This document shows positions 19,354-28,511 of a stretch of DNA of 64,000 bases, one piece after another. Source of the DNA: Rhodospirillales bacterium URHD0017. GTDB taxonomy: Bacteria; Pseudomonadota; Alphaproteobacteria; Reyranellales; Reyranellaceae. A model generated the notes under the pieces. It was not told the DNA's origin. It searched no databases and saw nothing but the letters and a program-made list of their open reading frames with translations. Location of the stretch: assembly GCA_900110395.1 (NCBI GenBank), contig FODP01000008.1, positions 186,001 to 250,000 on the forward strand. The letters run 5' to 3'. Position numbers and translations under genes: made by a program. Within the stretch, counting starts at the first letter, position 1; each line of letters begins with the position of its first letter.

Positions 19354-19597
19354 CCGGCTCCATACCGCAAGCGGGAGGAAGGGTCGCCGCGACCAACGCG
19401 CGCTGGCTGTGACGCCGAGCGACCGCGGGCACTGCGATCGGCGTTGGGGCGGCCGGGCGCCGAGGCTGGTCCAGGCCGTCAGGGGCAAGTTGACGTTTAC
19501 GTAAAGGTAAACTACATCCCCAATGCTGGCGGAGCAGGCGCCGGCGGACCAAAGTCCCAAGAACAAGACCCGTTATCGACCGCCGGAGGAGCGCTCA

Positions 19598-20737
<1,140 letters not shown>

Positions 20738-20738
20738 T

Positions 20739-20792
20739 GGACCGCGGGCCTCCAGGCCCGCTCATGAATGCGGGCCTGGAGGCCCGCGGTCC
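20739..20792. repeat. Intergenic palindromic repeat, family A copy 2
   Basis: Perfect 23-base inverted arms at 20739-20761 and 20770-20792 with an 8-base loop containing TCATGA. Each arm contains GCGGGCCTCCAGGCCCGC, so shorter nested hairpins also form. The core matches the repeats at 9745-9826 and 61749-61770, including the following CTCATG. It starts 2 bases after the dehydrogenase stop codon and could also act as an mRNA 3' stabiliser. Confidence 0.9.
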
Positions 20793-20814
20793 GGAAGATA
20801 GAAGGAGACACACC

Positions 20815-22026
20815 ATGACCGACGCATTCATCTACGACGCCGTCCGCACCCCGCGCGGCAAGGGCCGCAAGGATGGCTCGCTGCACGAAGTGACCCCGGT
20901 GCGGCTCGCCGTCACCGCCCTGCAGGCGATCCGCGACCGCAACAAGCTCGACACCCACCTGGTCGACGACATCGTGCTGGGCTGCGTCATGCCGATCGGC
21001 GAACAGGGGGCCGACATCGCCCGCACCGCGGCCGTCGTCGCGGGCTACGCCGAGACCGTGTCGGGCGTGCAGGTCAATCGCTTCTGCGCCTCGGGCCTCG
21101 AAGCCACCAACATGGCGGCGGCGCAGGTCATGTCGGGCCAGAGCCAGGCGGCGATCGGCGGCGGCGTCGAATCGATGTCGCGCGTGCCCATGGGCTCAGA
21201 CGGCGGCGCCTGGCCGACCGATCCTGCCGTGGCCATCCCGATGTACTTCGTGCCCCAAGGCGTCTCGGCCGACCTGATCGCCACCAAGTATGGCCTCAGC
21301 CGCGATGACGTCGACGCCTACGCCGTCGAATCGCAGAAGCGCGCCAAGGCCGCCTGGGATGCCGGCTACTTCAAGAAGTCGATCGTGCCGGTCAAGGACC
21401 AGAACGGCGTCGAGCTGCTGGCCCACGACGAGCTGATGCGGCCGCAGACCACCATGCAGACGCTGGCCGCCCTCGAGCCCAGCTTCAAGATGCAGGGCGA
21501 GATGATGCCGGGCTTCAACGCGGTGGCGCAGCAGCGCTATCCCGAGGTCGAGAAGATCAACCACGTCCACCATGCCGGCAACTCGTCGGGTATCGTCGAC
21601 GGTGCGGCCGCGATCCTGATCGGCACCAAGGAGTTTGGCGAGAAGGCCGGGCTGAAGCCCAGGGCGCGCATCCGCTCCTTCGCCTCGATCGGCTCGGAGC
21701 CCGCGATCATGCTGACCGGCCCGGCGCCGGCGTCGGAGAAGGCGCTGAAGCGGGCCGGCATGTCGGTGAAGGACATCGACCTCTGGGAGCTGAACGAGGC
21801 GTTCGCCGCCGTCGTGCTGCGCTACCTGCAGATCCTCAAGATGCCGCACGACAAGATCAACGTGAACGGCGGCGCCATCGCCATGGGCCATCCGCTGGGC
21901 GCCACGGGCGCGATGATCCTGGGCACGCTGCTCGACGAGCTGGAGCGGCGCAACCTCTCGACCGGCCTTGCCACGCTCTGCGTCGGCGGCGGCATGGGCA
22001 CCGCGACGATCATCGAGCGGGTCTAG
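20815..22026 (+). CDS. Acetyl-CoA C-acyltransferase (thiolase)
   Basis: Degradative thiolase that cleaves 3-ketoacyl-CoA with CoA. 403 residues. The nucleophile Cys91 is in [14 protein letters not shown], the His motif is [16 protein letters not shown], and the second Cys is in [11 protein letters not shown] near the C-terminus. The ATG at 20815 sits after GAAGGAGACACACC. Genomic context (acyl-CoA dehydrogenase before, hydratase/dehydrogenase after) makes it FadA-like in role. Confidence 0.95.
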   Translation: MTDAFIYDAVRTPRGKGRKDGSLHEVTPVRLAVTALQAIRDRNKLDTHLVDDIVLGCVMPIGEQGADIARTAAVVAGYAETVSGVQVNRFCASGLEATNMAAAQVMSGQSQAAIGGGVESMSRVPMGSDGGAWPTDPAVAIPMYFVPQGVSADLIATKYGLSRDDVDAYAVESQKRAKAAWDAGYFKKSIVPVKDQNGVELLAHDELMRPQTTMQTLAALEPSFKMQGEMMPGFNAVAQQRYPEVEKINHVHHAGNSSGIVDGAAAILIGTKEFGEKAGLKPRARIRSFASIGSEPAIMLTGPAPASEKALKRAGMSVKDIDLWELNEAFAAVVLRYLQILKMPHDKINVNGGAIAMGHPLGATGAMILGTLLDELERRNLSTGLATLCVGGGMGTATIIERV

Positions 22027-22031
22027 AGTCT

Positions 22032-22137
22032 TTGCTGGGAGCGCGCCACTAGAGGCGGAGTAAACTCCGCCGTAGTGGCGCTCTTCTCGGCTGTTCAAAC
22101 ATCGCATGAGCGCCACGGAGTGGCGCGCTCCCAGCAA
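22032..22137. repeat. Intergenic palindromic repeat, family B
   Basis: 19-base inverted arms (22032-22050, TTGCTGGGAGCGCGCCACT, and 22119-22137) enclose a second hairpin, GGCGGAG-TAAA-CTCCGCC at 22054-22071, and a third copy of the GAGCGCCAC motif. It fills the gap between the thiolase and the FadJ-like gene. Its sequence differs from family A although its size and placement are similar. Confidence 0.85.
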
Positions 22138-22149
22138 TGAGGACATGAA

Positions 22150-24399
22150 ATGATCAACTACAACGTCGACAGCGACGGCATCGCCACCATCACCTGGGAC
22201 ATGCCGGGCCGCACCATGAACGTGCTGAACGAGGCCTCGATCACGGCCTATGCCGGCGCGCTCGAGAGCGCGCTCAAGGACGACAAGGTCAAGGGCATCA
22301 TCGTCACCTCGGGCAAGGCCGACTTCATCGCCGGTGCCGACCTTGAGATGTTGCTGGGCGCCGACACGTCCGACGCCGCCAAGCTGATGGACCAGTTCGG
22401 CGAGCTGCAGAAGCTGTTCCGCCGCCAGGAGACCAGCGGCAAGCCGGTGGTGGCCGCCATCAACGGCACCGCGCTGGGCGGCGGCTTCGAGATCTGCCTC
22501 GCCAGCCACTATCGCATCGCCGCGGCCAATCCCAAGGCCAAGGTCGGCCAGCCCGAGGTCAAGATCGGCCTGTTGCCGGGCGCCGGCGGCACGCAGCGCA
22601 TCCCGCGCCTGGTCGGCGTGATGAATGCCGCGCCCATCCTGCTCGAAGGCAAGGACCTGACGGTCGAGGCTGCCAAGGGCCTGGGTCTGATCCATGACGT
22701 CGTGCCGGCCAACGAGCTCCTGGCCAAGGCCAAAGCCTGGCTGACCGCGCCGGCCGGCGAGCAGGTCGTGCCGGAGTACGCCGGCAAGGGCGCCAAGGCG
22801 ATCGACGGCCGCGCCGTGCAGCCGTGGGACCGCAAGGGCTTCAAGACCCCGGGCTTCCCGGGCGGCCAGGTGTGGAGCCCGCCGGGCGTGCAGACCTTCA
22901 TCGGCGGTAACGCCATGATCGCGGGCAAGACCAACGGCGTCTATCCCGCGCCCAAGGCGATCATGAGCTGCGTTTACGAAGGCCTGCAGCTGCCGTTCGA
23001 CTCGGCACTGCGTGTCGAGACGCGCTACTTCGTCTCGCTGCTGCGCAATCCCGTGGCCAAGAGCATGATCCGCACGCTGTTCTTCGGCCTGCAGGAGGCG
23101 AACAAGCTTGCCCGCCGGCCCAAGGGCGTGCCGAAGCAGGAATACAAGAAGATCGGCATTCTGGGCGCCGGCCTGATGGGCTCGGGCATCGCCACCGTCT
23201 CGGTACAGGCTGGCCTCGACATCGTGCTGATCGACCGCGACCAGGCCGCCGCCGACAAGGGCAAGGCCCACATCGCGGGCGAGCTCGACAAGCTCGTCAA
23301 GCGCGGCCGGCTCGACCAGGCCAGGCGCGACGCCCTGCTCGCCAAGGTGACGGCGACGCCGGACTTCGGCGCGCTGAAGGACGTCCAGATCGTGATCGAG
23401 GCGGTGTTCGAGAACCGCGAGGTCAAGGCCGAGGCGACCAGGAAGGCCGAGGCGGCGATGCCGAAGGAGGCGGTGTTCGCCTCCAACACCTCGACCTTGC
23501 CGATCACCGGTCTGGCCGAGGCCTCGTCGAAGCCCGACCACTTCATCGGCCTGCACTTCTTCTCGCCGGTCGAGAAGATGCCGCTGGTCGAGATCATCGT
23601 CGGCAAGAAGACCTCGCCCGAGACGCTGGCCCGCGCCATGGACCTCGTGCAGAAGATCCGCAAGACGCCGATCGTGGTCAACGACAGCCGCGGCTTCTTC
23701 ACCAGCCGCGTCTGCGGCGCCTTCATCAGCGAGGGCCATCGTCTCCTCAAGGAGGGCGTGCCCGCCGCCATGATCGAGAACTGCGCGCGCTTCGCCGGAA
23801 TGCCGGTCGGCCCGCTGGCGCTCAACGACGAGGTCGCGATCGACCTCAGCTGGAAGATCATGGACCAGGCGCGGCGCGACGCCGAGGCCGCCGGCCACAA
23901 GTTCGAGGGCGGCGGCACCGAGGACATCCTCGAGCTGATGGTGAAGAAGCTCGAGCGCTTCGGCCGCAAGAACGGCAAGGGTTTCTACGAGTATCCGGCC
24001 GACGGCAAGAAGCGGCTGTGGCCCGAGCTCGCCAAGCACTTCCCGCCCGACCCCAAGCTGCTCTACGGCGAGGGCGAGGAGAAGCGCGCCAAGGAAGACG
24101 AGATCAAGAAGCGTCTGCTTTACGTGCAGGCGGTCGACACCGTGCGCTGCCTGGAAGCCAACGTCCTCACCAACCCGCAGGACGGCGACGTCGGCTCGAT
24201 CATGGGCCTGGGTTTTGCGCCGCAGACCGGCGGCGCCGTCAGCCTGATCGACCAGGTCGGCGTGAAGCAGTTCGTCGCCGAGTGCGACGACTTCGCCAAG
24301 AAGTACGGCCCGCAATTCGAGGTGCCCAGGATGCTGCGCGACATGGCGGCCAAGGGCCAGAGCTTCTACGGCAACTATCATCCGGCGAAGGCGGCGTAA
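22150..24399 (+). CDS. Bifunctional enoyl-CoA hydratase / 3-hydroxyacyl-CoA dehydrogenase (FadJ/FadB-like)
   Basis: 749 residues. The N-terminal crotonase domain (about 1-190) has the oxyanion and Glu motifs GADLEMLLG, GTALGGGFEICLASHYRIA and PEVKIGLLPGAGGTQRIPRL. The Rossmann motif IGILGAGLMGSGIATVSVQAG begins the dehydrogenase part near 335, followed by FASNTSTLPITGLAE, FFSPVEKMPLVEIIVG and NDSRGFFTSRV, with FEVPRMLRDMAAKGQSFY at the end. It performs steps two and three of beta-oxidation with the neighbouring dehydrogenase and thiolase. Confidence 0.95.
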   Translation: MINYNVDSDGIATITWDMPGRTMNVLNEASITAYAGALESALKDDKVKGIIVTSGKADFIAGADLEMLLGADTSDAAKLMDQFGELQKLFRRQETSGKPVVAAINGTALGGGFEICLASHYRIAAANPKAKVGQPEVKIGLLPGAGGTQRIPRLVGVMNAAPILLEGKDLTVEAAKGLGLIHDVVPANELLAKAKAWLTAPAGEQVVPEYAGKGAKAIDGRAVQPWDRKGFKTPGFPGGQVWSPPGVQTFIGGNAMIAGKTNGVYPAPKAIMSCVYEGLQLPFDSALRVETRYFVSLLRNPVAKSMIRTLFFGLQEANKLARRPKGVPKQEYKKIGILGAGLMGSGIATVSVQAGLDIVLIDRDQAAADKGKAHIAGELDKLVKRGRLDQARRDALLAKVTATPDFGALKDVQIVIEAVFENREVKAEATRKAEAAMPKEAVFASNTSTLPITGLAEASSKPDHFIGLHFFSPVEKMPLVEIIVGKKTSPETLARAMDLVQKIRKTPIVVNDSRGFFTSRVCGAFISEGHRLLKEGVPAAMIENCARFAGMPVGPLALNDEVAIDLSWKIMDQARRDAEAAGHKFEGGGTEDILELMVKKLERFGRKNGKGFYEYPADGKKRLWPELAKHFPPDPKLLYGEGEEKRAKEDEIKKRLLYVQAVDTVRCLEANVLTNPQDGDVGSIMGLGFAPQTGGAVSLIDQVGVKQFVAECDDFAKKYGPQFEVPRMLRDMAAKGQSFYGNYHPAKAA

Positions 24400-24407
24400 C
24401 GCGCAAA

Positions 24408-24481
24408 CTGTCATCCCGAGCGAAGCGAGGGACCTTTACGGAACAGTAAAGGTCCCTCGGCCTTCGGCCTCGGGATGACAG
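24408..24481. repeat. Intergenic double hairpin (GTCATCCCGAG type)
   Basis: Outer arms CTGTCATCCCGAG (24408-24420) and its complement (24469-24481) enclose an inner 13-base stem GAGGGACCTTTAC (24427-24439) with its complement (24446-24458). This extended element starting GTCATCCCGAGCGAAGCGAGGGACC is a well-known intergenic repeat in proteobacterial genomes. It lies between the FadJ-like gene and the hydratase gene. Confidence 0.88.
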
Positions 24482-24541
24482 GTGTTTTGTAATTCACGTT
24501 TGTGCGCCACAATCCCTCCAACCAATCGGAGTGGAACTGCC

Positions 24542-25330
24542 GTGAACGACAAGGAAATCGCCGCGCTCGCTGATCGCATCGCCGAGGGCCGGCGCAGCCG
24601 CAAAGTGATGGACTTCCTCGCCGCCGACACGGCCAACCTCAGCGAGGCCGATTCCTACAAGGTCCAGTTCGCCGTTCACGACCGGCTGACGGCCGACGGC
24701 AAGGACGAGATGGCGGGCTGGAAGGTGGCCATGACGCTGCCCTCGCAGTACGAGCCGATGAAGCTCTCCGGGCCGGTGTTCGCCGGCATCTACAAGAGCG
24801 GCGTTCGGCCCTCCGGCACGGTGTTCGAGAAGGGCTGGCCGCTCAAGGCCGGCATCGAATGCGAGATGGTGGCGCGCATGTCCAAGGACGCGGCGGCCGG
24901 CGGCTACACGGCCGACAGCATCAAGGCCCACGTCGCCAGCTTCCATTGCGGCGCCGAGGTGGTCGAGAACCGCTACGCCGATGTCACCAAGGTGAGCGGC
25001 CCCGGCCGTATCGCCGACGACGTCCTGCAAGCGGCCTGCATCGTCGGCACCGAGGTGACGGACTGGCAGAAGGTCGACTTCGCCGGCCTGAAGGGCCGCT
25101 CGGAATTCGAAGGCAAGGAGATCGGCGCCGGCCCGGGCACCAACGTCATGGGCAGCGCCCTGATCTCGCTCGCCTGGCTCGCCAACAAGCTTTTGGAGCA
25201 CGGCAAGCACCTGAAAGCGGGCGACGTCATCCTCACGGGCTCGGTGCATCCGCCGGTGTTCCTGCCCGGGCCGGGCAAAGCCAAGACGGAGTTCGTCGGC
25301 CTGGGTGGCACGGAGACCAGCTACAAATAG
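24542..25330 (+). CDS. 2-keto-4-pentenoate hydratase / fumarylacetoacetase-family enzyme
   Basis: 262 residues from GTG at 24542. The fold family is indicated by AGWKVAMTLPSQYEPMKLSGPVFAGIY, the acidic metal ligands in GIECEMVARM, and LANKLLEHGKHLKAGDVILTGSVHPPVFLPGPG near the C-terminus, which matches MhpD-type hydratases and 4-oxalocrotonate decarboxylases. These act on 2-hydroxypentadienoate-like products of aromatic meta-cleavage. No other meta-pathway gene is present, so the substrate is open. Confidence 0.85.
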   Translation: MNDKEIAALADRIAEGRRSRKVMDFLAADTANLSEADSYKVQFAVHDRLTADGKDEMAGWKVAMTLPSQYEPMKLSGPVFAGIYKSGVRPSGTVFEKGWPLKAGIECEMVARMSKDAAAGGYTADSIKAHVASFHCGAEVVENRYADVTKVSGPGRIADDVLQAACIVGTEVTDWQKVDFAGLKGRSEFEGKEIGAGPGTNVMGSALISLAWLANKLLEHGKHLKAGDVILTGSVHPPVFLPGPGKAKTEFVGLGGTETSYK

Positions 25331-25567
25331 TTACGGACAGCTCTGCCCCATCCTGACGAGCGGCCGCTGCGGATCGCCGAAATTGTTGCGCCGGCAGGTC
25401 GGCCGCCCCATCTCGTCGCGCGCGCCATAGGCCTGTGCGGCGACTACGGATGGTCCGGCGTGCGGGCTGTTCCACGCGGCGTCGACCGCGGCGAGGTAGG
25501 TGCCGAGGCCCAGCGAGGCCACCACCAACGATGTCGCTGCAATGAGCGAGCGGTGTGCGATTTTCAC
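25331..25567 (-). CDS. Small secreted protein, 78 aa
   Basis: GTG start at 25567 with AGGGGACACGCC upstream. A signal sequence (HRSLIAATSLVVASLGLGTYLAAVDAA) precedes a short mature chain containing two cysteines (RPTCRRNNFG and MGQSCP at the very end), which could form one disulphide. Small proteins of this build occur next to the neighbouring lipoprotein type in Bradyrhizobium-like genomes. It lies 10 bases downstream of that lipoprotein gene, so the two form one transcript. Function unknown. Confidence 0.65.
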   Translation of the reverse strand: MKIAHRSLIAATSLVVASLGLGTYLAAVDAAWNSPHAGPSVVAAQAYGARDEMGRPTCRRNNFGDPQRPLVRMGQSCP

Positions 25568-25577
25568 GGCGTGTCCC

Positions 25578-25862
25578 CTAACGGCAGGTGGTGCTGGCGC
25601 CGATGACCCGGTGGTCGGTGGCATCGATCGCGAAGGTCTTGTGGCAAGGGGCGGAATACCTGCCGTGGCCCTTCTCCTTGTAGGTCACGACGTTGATGCC
25701 GCCGCCGGCCTTGGCCTTGCGGTCGGGTGCGCCCCAGGACGAGAGCAGGTGGGCATCGGTCGTGCCGACCCAGCCGTTCATCCTGTCCTGCGTCGTCGCG
25801 CAGGCGCCGAGGCCAAGCATCAGCAGGGCGGACAGAGCCTTGAGTGCGGTCGCCGATTTCAT
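25578..25862 (-). CDS. Small lipoprotein, 94 aa
   Basis: Signal MKSATALKALSALLMLGL with lipobox LGAC, lipid Cys at 21. The mature part has WVGTTDAHLLSSWGAPDR, typical of a widespread family of small lipoproteins (NWVGxxxxxLxxxWGxPxx), followed by INVVTYKE and a C-terminal pair of cysteines (APCHKTF and STTCR). Anchored in the envelope, role unknown. The upstream gap holds the promoter region shared with the divergent GyrI-like gene. Confidence 0.8.
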   Translation of the reverse strand: MKSATALKALSALLMLGLGACATTQDRMNGWVGTTDAHLLSSWGAPDRKAKAGGGINVVTYKEKGHGRYSAPCHKTFAIDATDHRVIGASTTCR

Positions 25863-25956
25863 CGTCCCCCCCCATGAGTAAGGTCTCTGTCTGGGAGACG
25901 GAGGTCGGCGCCCGGTCGTTACAGGCCTTGTTGACGGATGTGCCGGGAATGCCTAT

Positions 25957-25978
25957 CACTTAACCACAAGGTTAAGTG
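25957..25978. promoter_or_regulatory. Palindromic operator, CACTTAACC-ACAA-GGTTAAGTG
   Basis: A perfect 9-base inverted repeat with a 4-base spacer ends 14 bases before the GyrI-like start codon, where a repressor would block transcription or early elongation. The TTAACC/GGTTAA half-sites resemble operators of ArsR-type repressors paired with SRPBCC or GyrI-like proteins. No such repressor gene is in the window, so the regulator is inferred to be elsewhere. Confidence 0.7.
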
Positions 25979-25992
25979 AAGGGTTGTAAGCG

Positions 25993-26442
25993 ATGACGTG
26001 CTCAATCGTGACGGTCGATCGTCAGCTGACCGCGGTGGTCAAGACCAAGGTGCCTTTCCCGGAGATACCCGGCGCGCAGCGCTCGGCGCGCGTCGCGGTC
26101 GACGCCGCATTGCCGTCGCTCGACGCCGGCCCGCTCGGCCGGCCGCTGACGCGCTTTCGCACGCCGGCGAAGGATGCGCTCGACATGGAAATCGGCACCA
26201 TCGTCGGCCGCAGCTTCGCCGGCCGTGGCGAGATTGTGCCGTCGGACCTGCCGGCCGGCCGGGCCGCGCACTTCCAGCTCAAGGGGCCGTTCGACGGCAT
26301 GCCCGGTGCCTGGCAGACGCTGTTCGCCTGGTGCCAGGCCGAGAAGCTCGAGCTCGCCGGCATCAACTGGGAAATCTACATGCCCTGGCAGGGCGTCGAT
26401 CCCGCCAAGCTCGAGACGGATCTCTACGCGCTGCTGGCCTGA
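25993..26442 (+). CDS. GyrI-like small-molecule-binding domain protein
   Basis: 149 residues, cytosolic. It has the ligand-binding fold of GyrI and of AraC effector domains: VPFPEIPGAQRSARVAVDAAL at the start, EIGTIVGRSFAGRGEIVPSDLPAGRAAHFQLKGPFDGMP in the middle and WEIYMPW, with the conserved Glu, near the end. Stand-alone members bind hydrophobic compounds. The palindrome immediately upstream indicates single-repressor control. It diverges from the lipoprotein gene. Confidence 0.8.
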   Translation: MTCSIVTVDRQLTAVVKTKVPFPEIPGAQRSARVAVDAALPSLDAGPLGRPLTRFRTPAKDALDMEIGTIVGRSFAGRGEIVPSDLPAGRAAHFQLKGPFDGMPGAWQTLFAWCQAEKLELAGINWEIYMPWQGVDPAKLETDLYALLA

Positions 26443-26457
26443 CTGACGGCCCCTTGC

Positions 26458-26652
26458 TCAGGGCCATTTGGGCTTCGGCACGCGCGGCAGGCTCGGCAGC
26501 CTCGGGAGGCTGGGCAGCCGCGGCAGCCCGGCGACGGCGTACTGCACACTGGTCGCGCCGGTCGTGGCGGAGGTGCCGTCGACAGGTGTCTTGCATTCCC
26601 CGGAACCGGTAAGGGCGAGGATCGTGGCTGCGATTGACCAAATTGCCTGCAT
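26458..26652 (-). CDS. 64-aa exported microprotein with LPSLPR repeats
   Basis: The start is decided by a strong AAAGGAGACAGCAATG. A signal peptide (MQAIWSIAATILALTGSGEC) ends in a cysteine, though SGEC is not a classical lipobox. The mature chain finishes with tandem LPRLPSL units (AGLPRLPSLPRLPSLP followed by RVPKPKWP), a polyproline-like rod. No family is known. It converges with the GyrI-like gene and stands apart from the upstream LigT-like gene, which is divergent. Confidence 0.6.
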   Translation of the reverse strand: MQAIWSIAATILALTGSGECKTPVDGTSATTGATSVQYAVAGLPRLPSLPRLPSLPRVPKPKWP

Positions 26653-26772
26653 TGCTGTCTCCTTTTCTCTTCCGGAGACGAAGGCAGAAAGCGAAGCGTT
26701 ACATATGCGCGGATGAAGAGTGATCCGCCGATGGCGAGAACGTAGCATGAACATCTCCTGGTGGAAATGCTC

Positions 26773-27330
26773 ATGGGTTTTTCGCGTCCAACCGCCCGGC
26801 TGCTGTTCCTTGTCTATGCCGATCCCACGGCTGCGGCCGCGGCCGTCGAGACCGGCTGCAGGCTGCGTGACCAATACGGTTTGAATGGTCCGCCGATCCT
26901 GCGGCGGCACATCCATTCCACGCTCTGGCACGTCTGCGATGACGACGCGCCGCCACCGCCGGCTCTGCTCGCGACCCTGACGACGTGCGCCAGTCGCGTG
27001 TCGATGCCGACTTTCCGGGTGTCGTTTGATCGCGTCGAGAGCTTTGTCGGCGGAGCGCTCGTGTTGCGGGGAGAGGAGGGCGTGATTGGCCTTGAGTTGC
27101 TCTACGAGAACCTAGGGGCCGCTCTATGCATCAAGCGCACGAGGAGCTTCGTGCCGCACGTGACAGTGCTGCGCGACAAGCGCTATCTGCTGCCCTCGGT
27201 CCCCATCGAACCGATCGAATGGACGGTGACCGAGTTCGTCCTGGTTCACAGCCTGCTGGGCAAGACGACGCATCGCGTCCTTGCCCGCTTCCCGTTGATT
27301 CGTCCTCCGCCTACTGGTCGAGGAAGGTAG
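26773..27330 (+). CDS. 2'-5' RNA ligase / cyclic phosphodiesterase family protein (LigT-like)
   Basis: About 185 residues. The two HxT motifs that define the 2H phosphoesterase fold are present: HSTLWHV near 48-54 and HVTVLRD near 130. These enzymes open 2',3'-cyclic phosphates or join 2'-5' RNA ends. I prefer the ATG at 26773, with GGTGG eight bases upstream; a GTG at 26761 is an alternative. It is a single gene upstream of the toxin-antitoxin pair, with a 190-base gap. Confidence 0.8.
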   Translation: MGFSRPTARLLFLVYADPTAAAAAVETGCRLRDQYGLNGPPILRRHIHSTLWHVCDDDAPPPPALLATLTTCASRVSMPTFRVSFDRVESFVGGALVLRGEEGVIGLELLYENLGAALCIKRTRSFVPHVTVLRDKRYLLPSVPIEPIEWTVTEFVLVHSLLGKTTHRVLARFPLIRPPPTGRGR

Positions 27331-27467
27331 CGGCCTCTCCATGTTCGGGTTCGCCATGCAACGCGCTGACTCACACTAGGTCGCCAGCAGCGGTTGCGAC
27401 GCCGCTACGTCGGCCATTAGGCGCCATCGCTGGACTTGGGCGCAAATCGCTTGTGGGGCAACCGCCC

Positions 27468-27497
27468 TTGATTTGTTCGCGTCAGATGACATATTAT
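27468..27497 (+). promoter_or_regulatory. Likely sigma-70 promoter of the toxin-antitoxin operon
   Basis: TTGATT (27468-27473) and TATTAT (27492-27497) are separated by 18 bases and lie about 25 bases before the antitoxin ATG, in locally AT-rich DNA. Antitoxins of this family repress their own promoter; I see no clear palindrome here to assign as the operator. Confidence 0.5.
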
Positions 27498-27522
27498 AGG
27501 CGACAGGTGACGGAGAGCTTAG

Positions 27523-28008
27523 ATGAGTGTTCAAGAGGCAGAACCCAAGGAACCCCCTGGCGAGGAGCAGGTCTATTCGGTTGCGGCGGGACTGCTCGGC
27601 GTCAAGGGCAAGAAGGCGCGTCCCAAGTCGAGATTGGAAATCCACGAATTCTTACTGAGTGGGTTGTCAGGAAAGGCCGTCACCAGTCTGAGGCGGCATT
27701 GCCACATCCTGGTCTTGGAGGAGACTGTTGAGCCGGCCCTAGGCATGAGCCTTCGAACAGTTCAACGTTTCGAAGCTGATCAAGACAAGCATCTCAGTTC
27801 GGAACAGAGTAGCCGGGCCTGGAAGTTTGCCGAAATCGTTGCGCGAGCTACTACTGTCTTCGGATCTCAGGACGCGGCAGAAAAGTGGCTGAGCGAGCCT
27901 GCTCGGGCGTTCGAAGGCAAGAAGCCGATTGAGCTCCTGGCCACGCAACCTGGCACACAGTTGGTCGAGGATCTCCTGCAGCAGATCGACTACGGGGTCT
28001 ATGTGTGA
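27523..28008 (+). CDS. Xre/MbcA/ParS-type antitoxin of a RES system
   Basis: 161 residues. The central helix-turn-helix-like region (EETVEPALGMSLRTVQRFEA) and the C-terminal toxin-binding domain (AWKFAEIVARATTVFGSQDAAEKWLSEPARAF ... GTQLVEDLLQQIDYGVYV) are those of ParS/Xre antitoxins. The C-terminus is expected to enter the toxin active site. Its stop overlaps the toxin start by 4 bases (GTGA), so the two are co-translated. An N-terminal Glu/Pro-rich extension of about 45 residues precedes the family region. Confidence 0.92.
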   Translation: MSVQEAEPKEPPGEEQVYSVAAGLLGVKGKKARPKSRLEIHEFLLSGLSGKAVTSLRRHCHILVLEETVEPALGMSLRTVQRFEADQDKHLSSEQSSRAWKFAEIVARATTVFGSQDAAEKWLSEPARAFEGKKPIELLATQPGTQLVEDLLQQIDYGVYV

Positions 28009-28511
28009 CCCCGCTGCCGGCGGCGCTGGGCGGGACAGATTTCATCGCTTGGCGTCTTGATCGCGATATCCATGCGCCGACTTGGGATGACGGCGAGGGC
28101 TCGTACCTGGCTGGAGGACGTTGGAACAGCAAGGGCGTCCGCGCCGTCTATTGCTCGATTGATCCTGCGACGGCCATCCTCGAAGTGGCAGTGCACAAAG
28201 GCTTTGATACCCTCGACACGGTTCCTCATGTGCTGACCTCTGCCGTCGTCACTGACCTGGCAGCTATCCATGTCGTCAACGAAGCTGCCATTCCTAACAA
28301 GAATTGGCTGAAGCCGGTAACGCCAAGTTCGGGTCAGCAAAAATTCGGTGATGCGCTTCTAGCAGCTCATAAGTTTGTGCTTATTCCAAGTGCCGTCTCG
28401 AATCGCAGCTGGAATCTCATCTTCCTGAAGACCAATGCGGCCGGAGCCTATGGCCTACGAGGCCAGGAGGCGTTTTCGCTGGATACCAGGCTCAACCCGC
28501 CAAAGCCGTAG
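28005..28511 (+). CDS. RES-domain toxin (NAD+-degrading)
   Basis: 168 residues. The family residues are visible: Arg17 in AWRLDR, the GGRWNSKG loop at 37-44, Tyr49, Glu60 in ATAILE and Ser/Trp in NRSWN near 132. RES toxins are NADases or NAD phosphorylases that halt growth when freed from the ParS-type antitoxin. GTG start inside the antitoxin stop. The toxin's 3' end overlaps the degenerate tail of the efflux adaptor gene on the other strand, placing the insertion boundary just beyond. Confidence 0.93.
   Translation: MTPLPAALGGTDFIAWRLDRDIHAPTWDDGEGSYLAGGRWNSKGVRAVYCSIDPATAILEVAVHKGFDTLDTVPHVLTSAVVTDLAAIHVVNEAAIPNKNWLKPVTPSSGQQKFGDALLAAHKFVLIPSAVSNRSWNLIFLKTNAAGAYGLRGQEAFSLDTRLNPPKP

Noticed and set aside
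21196..24414. 1072-codon minus-strand open frame opposite the thiolase and FadJ-like genes
   Set aside because: Same cause: antisense shadow of two clearly conserved genes, spanning an intergenic palindrome that no real gene would encode.
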